From: Haloferacaceae archaeon
GTDB taxonomy: Archaea > Halobacteriota > Halobacteria > Halobacteriales > Haloferacaceae
DNA: 8,671 bases
Direction: 5' to 3'
Assembly (NCBI GenBank): GCA_018609965.1
Contig: JAHENP010000359.1
Location: forward strand, 1-8,671
The position numbers and the translations under genes are program-made. Below the pieces are notes generated by a model. That model ran no database searches. It had not been told where the DNA came from and worked only from the letters and a program-made list of their open reading frames with translations. This document shows positions 5,015-8,671 of the stretch, piece by piece. Positions within the stretch are counted from its first letter, which is position 1, and each line of letters begins with the position of its first letter.

Positions 5015-6328
5015 TCACTCCCCGACCGGCTCGGCAGACAGGACGGCACTGGCGGCACGACGGCCACTCGCCATCGCCCCCTGGATCGACGACCACTCCG
5101 TGTAGTCGCCCGCGAGATACACCGAGCCGGCGGGCGCGGTCGTCGCCGGCAGGTTGTCGGCGAAGCCGGGCGGCTGGGCGAACTGGGCGAACGGGAGCCG
5201 GTCGGTGTGGATCGCTTCCAACGACTCGAACGACCGCTCCGGATACCACGCCGCCAACGCCGCTCGGGTGTCGGCCGCCAGCGCCCCGTCATCGCGGTCG
5301 AGTGCCGCCTCACCCAAGAACGTCGCACACAACAACGTCTGGTCGTCCGGCGCGTACTCCGGGGCGACCTCCGACAACGGGACGACGACGTTCGGCGACT
5401 CCCCGTCTGTGTGGAGGAGGATCTTCCGCCCCGTCTCCACCCGCCCGGCGCCGGGGAGACGGTAGTACTGTGTGACCGAAGACTTCACCGCCGTCGGAAC
5501 CCCCTCGACACTGGTGAGTTCGCGGGCACTGCGTGGGTCCGTCGCGACGACGAGCGCCTCCGCCTCCCGGCGTCGCTCTGTCGTCTCGAACGCCACCGGG
5601 CCGGCCCCCCGCGTCGTCGCCCCGCCCTGGTCGCGTTCGATCCGGGCGAGCCCTTCGTTGCGGACGATCTCGACGCCTGCGGCCCGGGCGCGGTCGGCCA
5701 ACTGCTCGCCGATTGCACCCATCCCGTCGGCGGGGACGGCGATCGACCCCGCCGAGAGCGTCCGGAACGTGTACTGGAACACCTGACTCGACGTGGCGAG
5801 CGAGCGGTCGAGGGTGATCCCGCCGTAGAAGGGGGCGACGAAGTTCTCGATGTACCGCTCGGAGAACCCCCACCCGTCGAGGTACGACCGGATCGACTCG
5901 TCTGCCCCGCCGAACAACCCGGCCGGCTCCCGCCCGGCCAGATCCTGGCGGAGCAACAACGTCCGGAGCTTGTCACTCGTCGACACCCGGCGGTTGAACA
6001 CGGACGCCACGAACGACCCCGGATCGCGCAACGGGTCTGCCAACACCGACCGTGTCCCCTCGTCGGTCGAACACAACACCGCACCCGGGGAGAACCGCCG
6101 GAGATCGAGTGCGTCCAGGTCCAACTCCGCCCGGACCGCGGGGTAGGCGGTGAACAACACCTGGAACCCGCGGTCGAGCACGAACCCGTCGCGCCGGCGC
6201 GACCGGACCCGGCCCCCGACCGTGTCGCGCGTCTCGTACACCCGCACGTCGACTCCGGCGTCCGCGAGCCGACGAGCGGTGACGAGCCCCGCGAGCCCCG
6301 CACCGCTGACGGCGACTTCCTCGGTCAT
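5015..6328 (-). CDS. FAD-dependent amine oxidase / phytoene desaturase-like oxidoreductase
   Basis: This 437-residue protein belongs to the flavin amine-oxidoreductase superfamily (PF01593/PF13450). The N-terminal Rossmann FAD site is intact: VSGAGLAGL with G9, G11 and G14, acidic E32 ending the second strand for the ribose, and the GGR motif at 38-40. The C-terminal FAD block AGDYTEWSSIQGAMASGRRAA (406 on) includes the acidic D408 that contacts the flavin and QGAM at 416-419. The family covers phytoene desaturases and isomerases, protoporphyrinogen oxidases and monoamine oxidases; carotenoid or isoprenoid oxidation is plausible in a haloarchaeon. No carotenoid gene is adjacent, so the substrate is unknown. 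The ATG at 6326-6328 gives a standard N-terminus. A GGGAGG stretch abuts the ATG with no spacing, so it is probably not a useful ribosome-binding site. The antisense reading frame across the gene is an artefact of GC-rich codons. Confidence 0.88.
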   Translation of the reverse strand: MTEEVAVSGAGLAGLVTARRLADAGVDVRVYETRDTVGGRVRSRRRDGFVLDRGFQVLFTAYPAVRAELDLDALDLRRFSPGAVLCSTDEGTRSVLADPLRDPGSFVASVFNRRVSTSDKLRTLLLRQDLAGREPAGLFGGADESIRSYLDGWGFSERYIENFVAPFYGGITLDRSLATSSQVFQYTFRTLSAGSIAVPADGMGAIGEQLADRARAAGVEIVRNEGLARIERDQGGATTRGAGPVAFETTERRREAEALVVATDPRSARELTSVEGVPTAVKSSVTQYYRLPGAGRVETGRKILLHTDGESPNVVVPLSEVAPEYAPDDQTLLCATFLGEAALDRDDGALAADTRAALAAWYPERSFESLEAIHTDRLPFAQFAQPPGFADNLPATTAPAGSVYLAGDYTEWSSIQGAMASGRRAASAVLSAEPVGE

Positions 6329-6351
6329 ACCTCCCTGTTCGACGCCGGGGG

Positions 6352-6358
6352 ACTAAGG
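6352..6358 (-). promoter_or_regulatory. TATA-like box of the FAD oxidoreductase gene
   Basis: On the minus strand this reads CCTTAGT, centred about 27 bases before the ATG at 6328. The spacing fits a leaderless transcript. The match is moderate; no better element lies between it and the start. Confidence 0.45.
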
Positions 6359-6403
6359 CGTACAGATTGGCGTCTCGCCGGACGTCGGGGGTCGGCCGCC
6401 GCC

Positions 6404-6479
6404 GTCTGGCGTGTGCCCGCGTGTCTGACGTGTGCCGGGGTGTCTGGCGTGTGCCCGCGTGTCTGGCGTGTCCGCTCGG
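6404..6479. repeat. 19-bp tandem repeat, about 3.6 copies
   Basis: GTCTGGCGTGTGCCCGCGT occurs at 6404-6422 and exactly again at 6442-6460. A variant with three differences lies between them (6423-6441) and a fourth, decaying copy at 6461-6479. The array fills the space between the stop of the winged-helix gene (6480) and the promoter of the FAD oxidoreductase, both on the minus strand. It is non-coding on the evidence here. Confidence 0.9.
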
Positions 6480-6857
6480 TCAGTTCGCGTCCGCGGGTGT
6501 GCCGGTCTCGACGCCGAACCCGTCGGCGCCGAGCGTGACGGTCACCTCTTCGAACGTGGCCCGAAACTCCCGGCGGTGGTGGCCGTCCGGGTCGAACGAC
6601 ATCGCCGGCTCGACGAGTCCGGCCTCCTCGAGATCGTCCAGCCGGCGGTAGACGGTCGGCCGGGAGACGCCGAGCGTCTCGACCAGCTCACAGGCGGGGC
6701 TGGCCTCGCTCGTCACAGCCTGGAGAATCTCTCTGGCGTACTCGTCGGTGAGCAACGCCGCGACCTCGTCGGCCGAGGCGTCGAGTTCCGGTTCGTCGTC
6801 GTCGCTGTACCGTTCTCGTGCGCGCTGGACTGCCGCGGTGTTGGAGGGCGCCGACAT
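6480..6857 (-). CDS. Winged-helix transcriptional regulator (ArsR-like)
   Basis: The 125-residue protein has a clear winged helix-turn-helix at about 30-100. Helix 1 is EVAALLTDEYAREILQAV (31-48), helix 2 SPACELVETLG (53-63) and the recognition helix SRPTVYRRLDDLEEAGLV (65-82). A wing carrying the charged HHRREFRA (93-100) follows. This is the ArsR-like pattern very common in haloarchaeal regulators. There is no cysteine cluster for metal sensing (only one Cys, at 56) and no separate ligand domain, so the signal is unknown. The tail GADGFGVETGTPADAN is short and flexible. The ATG at 6855-6857 is chosen because a strong TATA box sits about 31 bases upstream; the longer frame would read through that promoter. 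It is divergent from the threonine-synthase homologue across 159 bases and upstream, on the same strand, of the FAD oxidoreductase. Either could be a target, and autorepression is suggested by an inverted repeat in its own promoter. Confidence 0.85.
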   Translation of the reverse strand: MSAPSNTAAVQRARERYSDDDEPELDASADEVAALLTDEYAREILQAVTSEASPACELVETLGVSRPTVYRRLDDLEEAGLVEPAMSFDPDGHHRREFRATFEEVTVTLGADGFGVETGTPADAN

Positions 6858-6870
6858 CGTGTCTCTACCA

Positions 6871-6881
6871 ACGTGCCACGT
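6871..6881. promoter_or_regulatory. Candidate operator: inverted repeat ACGTG-C-CACGT
   Basis: An 11-bp inverted repeat with 5-bp arms and a single central base lies between the TATA box (6885-6892) and the start codon (6857) of the winged-helix gene. Binding there would block RNA polymerase entry. The size suits a winged-helix dimer contacting adjacent half-sites. Identity of the binder is inferred only from position. Confidence 0.4.
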
Positions 6882-6884
6882 CAG

Positions 6885-6892
6885 TATATAAA
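6885..6892 (-). promoter_or_regulatory. Strong TATA box of the winged-helix regulator gene
   Basis: On the minus strand TTTATATA is the best TATA box of the window, in the AT-rich run 6883-6893. Its centre is about 31 bases from the ATG at 6857, so the transcript probably has a leader of only a few bases. It fixes the start codon against the longer frame. Confidence 0.75.
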
Positions 6893-6986
6893 TCGTCCCC
6901 CGTTTGCCGGTCTCGAAAATCGGCGAAAGCCGACTGCTCGCCCGACCGCTCCAGTTGTCCGACGGGAGGACACCGCGAGAAGAACG

Positions 6987-6992
6987 CATTTG
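6987..6992 (+). promoter_or_regulatory. TATA-like box of the threonine-synthase homologue
   Basis: CATTTG is centred about 27 bases before the GTG at 7017 and is the only T-rich hexamer at that distance. It supports a leaderless GTG start. The match is weak to moderate. The rest of the 159-base divergent gap holds no other gene. Confidence 0.45.
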
Positions 6993-7016
6993 CCGTTCGC
7001 GACTCGACTGACGCCC

Positions 7017-8228
7017 GTGACAACAACGACAGCCTTCGTCGGGCTCGACTGTGTCGACTGTGGCCGACGCCACGACACGGACACACACGGACGGTGTGAC
7101 GACTGTGACGGGCTCCTCTCGCCGGCGTACGATCTCGACCCGGCGGCTGTCCAACGCGGGGTCGCCGACGCCGCAGACGCGCCGTTGCCGTTCCCGGTCG
7201 ACGAACGCGTCCGCGCCGCCGAAGGCGACACCCCCTCCGTCGAGACGGAACGGCTGGCCGACGAGTTGGGTGTGGCCTCACTCGTCGTGAAAGACGAGGC
7301 GCGCAACCCGACCGGCACCGTCTACGACCGCGGGATGAGCGTCGCCGTGACGGCCGCACGCGCCGCCGAGACGGAGCCGCTGGCGCTGGCGGCCGCCGGC
7401 AACGCCGCCCAGTCGGCCGCAGCGTACGCTGGCCGGGCGGAACTCCGGTCGTACGCGTTCGTCCCGTCGCGGACGGCGTTCTCCAACAAGGCGATGGTGA
7501 ACGTCCACGGCGGCGAGATGCGGGTCGTCGGCGGCCGGTTCGACGACGCGGCCGCCGCCGTCGACGACCAGCTCGCGGCCGACTACTACTCGTTGTCGGC
7601 CTTCGAGACGCCGTACCGCCACGACGGCGCGAAGACACTCGCCTACGAGCTGATCGCAGACTACGCCCGCGGCCGTGTCGGCCCGTTCCCGGACGTGACG
7701 GCGGTCGCCGACGCCGCACCACTTCCGACGCCCGACGCGGTCGTCCTCCCGGTCGGGACGGGTGAACTCCTCGTCGGACTCGACCGTGGGCTCTCGGAGT
7801 TGGCGGCGGCAGATCTACTCGCCGACGAGCCGACCGTCGTCGCCGCCCAGCCGGCGGGCTGTGCGCCGATTGCGACCGCAGTCGCGGACGACACAGAGAC
7901 GACGCCGTGGGAGGGACCGGACACGATCGTCGGCGAACTCGAGATTCCGGACCCTGCGGGCGGCGAGTTGGCGGTCGCGGCGCTCCGTGACCGCCCCGGC
8001 CGCGCGGTGACTGTCTCCGACGACGACGCCTTAGAGAGTGCGGTGACGGCCGCACAGACGGCCGTGTTGGAGGTCGGTGGTGCCGGCGGTGTCGGGCTGG
8101 CGGCCGCGTGGGAACTCGCCGACGAAGGGATGTTCGACGAGACAAGCGAGGTGGTCGTCGTCAACCCCGACGCCGGCGTGAAGACGCCGGACGTGCTCCG
8201 GAGCCACCTGATGGGACAGGGAATCTGA
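7017..8228 (+). CDS. Threonine synthase-like protein lacking the PLP lysine
   Basis: The 403-residue protein has the full plan of a fold-type II PLP enzyme of the threonine synthase group. A zinc ribbon (C12, C15, C27, C30) comes first, then VVKDEARNPTG at 90-100, GNAAQSAAAYAGRA at 128-141, and NKAMVNVHGGEMRVVGGRFDDA at 157-178. The YYSLSAFETPYRHDGAKTLAYEL segment (190-212) and the glycine-rich loop PVGTGELLVGL (245-255) follow. Threonine synthase turns O-phosphohomoserine into threonine. However, the usual S-F-K-D-R-G motif reads TVYDRG here: the Schiff-base lysine is Tyr103 (TAC at 7323-7325). The phosphate loop also has Glu250 where the family normally has glycine. The frame is intact and codon use is normal, so this looks like a maintained non-canonical paralogue, not a decaying gene. 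Haloarchaea often carry several ThrC paralogues. The GTG at 7017 is supported by the TATA-like box and by the position of the zinc ribbon. Catalytic loss is an inference. Confidence 0.85.
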   Translation: MTTTTAFVGLDCVDCGRRHDTDTHGRCDDCDGLLSPAYDLDPAAVQRGVADAADAPLPFPVDERVRAAEGDTPSVETERLADELGVASLVVKDEARNPTGTVYDRGMSVAVTAARAAETEPLALAAAGNAAQSAAAYAGRAELRSYAFVPSRTAFSNKAMVNVHGGEMRVVGGRFDDAAAAVDDQLAADYYSLSAFETPYRHDGAKTLAYELIADYARGRVGPFPDVTAVADAAPLPTPDAVVLPVGTGELLVGLDRGLSELAAADLLADEPTVVAAQPAGCAPIATAVADDTETTPWEGPDTIVGELEIPDPAGGELAVAALRDRPGRAVTVSDDDALESAVTAAQTAVLEVGGAGGVGLAAAWELADEGMFDETSEVVVVNPDAGVKTPDVLRSHLMGQGI

Positions 8229-8237
8229 GCGGCGACA

Positions 8238-8260
8238 CGGCGGAGCCGTCGACTCCGCCG
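8238..8260. other. Perfect 8-bp stem-loop between convergent genes
   Basis: CGGCGGAG (8238-8245) and CTCCGCCG (8253-8260) form a perfect 8-bp GC-rich stem with a 7-base loop. It sits in the 38-base gap between the stops of the threonine-synthase homologue and the DCC gene, so it could act on both transcripts. There is no T-run, and archaeal termination usually relies on T-runs, so a terminator role is unproven. Confidence 0.45.
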
Positions 8261-8266
8261 GGCGGG

Positions 8267-8671
8267 TCAGGCGAACGACCCGTCGAGGAACCGTTCTCGC
8301 GTCTCCGGGTCGGGGACGGGACACGACTCCTTGCGGCCGAAGATCCGGTAGCGGTGTTCTGCGACCGTGTCGTAGGCGACCTCTCGGAGCGGGCCGGGAA
8401 CGAGTTCGAACAGACTCGCGGCCGGCAACGGGTCGTCGAGATACCGCGCGAGCCGGAGCACCGCGTCCGATTTCCGGGTGACCCGTTCCCCCTCGATCAG
8501 GACGACGGAGTCCATCCGCGGGAGGTCGAACCGGTCGAGCAACGCCTCGCCGACCGGGGACTGCTGTGGCGCGAACGACACCCGACCGTCGCTGTCGTTG
8601 TCGACGACGAATCGGACGGTCTGGTTACAGAGGTTACACACCCCGTCGAACAGGAGGATCGGGCCGTCGAC
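8267..8671 (-). CDS. DCC family (DUF393) thiol-disulfide oxidoreductase, 5' partial
   Basis: The frame is open from the window edge (8671) to a TGA at 8267-8269 and gives 134 residues. It begins VDGPILLFDGVCNLCNQTVRF, the family hallmark D-G-V-C-x-L-C at the end of the first strand of a thioredoxin-like fold (PF04134). This is followed by VSFAPQQSPVGEALL, DSVVLIEGERVTRKSDAVLRLARYL and a YRIFGRKESCPVPDPETRERFL tail. The two cysteines are predicted to exchange dithiol and disulfide; physiological partners in archaea are not known. The real start is just beyond the window, probably within a few codons, since family members begin shortly before the LLFDG strand. A GTG inside the DGVC motif (8639-8641) would delete the first strand and is not a credible start. 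The gene converges on the threonine-synthase homologue. Confidence 0.9.
   Translation of the reverse strand, partial: VDGPILLFDGVCNLCNQTVRFVVDNDSDGRVSFAPQQSPVGEALLDRFDLPRMDSVVLIEGERVTRKSDAVLRLARYLDDPLPAASLFELVPGPLREVAYDTVAEHRYRIFGRKESCPVPDPETRERFLDGSFA

Noticed and set aside
6404..6479. CRISPR array at the 19-bp repeats
   Set aside because: The units are directly adjacent with no spacers, are shorter than CRISPR repeats, and no cas gene is nearby.
4988..6538. Plus-strand reading frame of 516 codons opposite the FAD oxidoreductase
   Set aside because: It is antisense to a gene with clear FAD motifs. Its translation is extremely Arg-rich, as expected for the complement of GC-rich codons; it has no domain and no promoter.
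6858..7154. N-terminal extension of the winged-helix regulator to 7154
   Set aside because: It would read through a strong TATA box and overlap the start of the divergent ThrC-like gene; the added residues resemble no domain.
6865..8145. Minus-strand reading frame of 426 codons opposite the ThrC-like gene
   Set aside because: It is an Arg/Pro/Ser-rich antisense shadow of a gene with recognisable threonine-synthase motifs, and it also runs through the divergent promoter region.

Overview
The window looks like chromosomal DNA from a halophilic archaeon (class Halobacteria). It is very GC-rich and its proteins are acidic (Asp/Glu-rich, Ala/Val/Gly-rich). Most genes have a TATA-like box 26-31 bases upstream of the start codon and no convincing Shine-Dalgarno sequence, as expected of leaderless haloarchaeal transcripts. 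Five starts are best read as GTG. An archaeal-type RNase P RNA gene confirms the domain. All assignments come from reading the sequence and from memory of the families; no database search was run.

Layout, left to right. The window opens in the last 49 codons of a helix-hairpin-helix DNA repair protein, probably UvrC. Next is an archaeal nicotinate phosphoribosyltransferase (+), whose N-terminal tail carries an in-frame 18-bp tandem repeat. It converges on an AMMECR1-family gene (-). The AMMECR1 gene is divergent from, and shares a roughly 60-bp promoter region with, the RNase P RNA gene rnpB (+, about 2165-2610). rnpB is the most secure non-coding feature: its universal P4 helix with bulged U can be paired base by base. 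A small two-TM protein with a CxxC...CxxC tail follows (+). Then come a compact RelB/RelE-like toxin-antitoxin pair (+) with its own promoter and a translationally coupled azlC-azlD pair (+), a putative branched-chain amino-acid exporter.

The right half starts with a long FAD-dependent amine-oxidase/phytoene-desaturase-like oxidoreductase (-). A 19-bp tandem repeat lies in its upstream region. Next is a winged-helix regulator (-) with a strong TATA box and a short inverted repeat between the box and the start codon. The regulator is divergent from a threonine-synthase homologue (+). That homologue has the N-terminal zinc ribbon and overall fold signature of ThrC, but the PLP-binding lysine is a tyrosine (Y103). 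The window ends inside a DCC-family (DUF393) thiol oxidoreductase gene (-), whose 5' end is cut off.

The genes are mostly independent housekeeping or accessory units; only relE/relB and azlC/azlD form clear operons. The observation most likely to be new is the apparently catalytically dead, yet intact, threonine-synthase paralogue beside a possibly self-regulating winged-helix gene. No mobile element, CRISPR array, tRNA or large defence system is visible.
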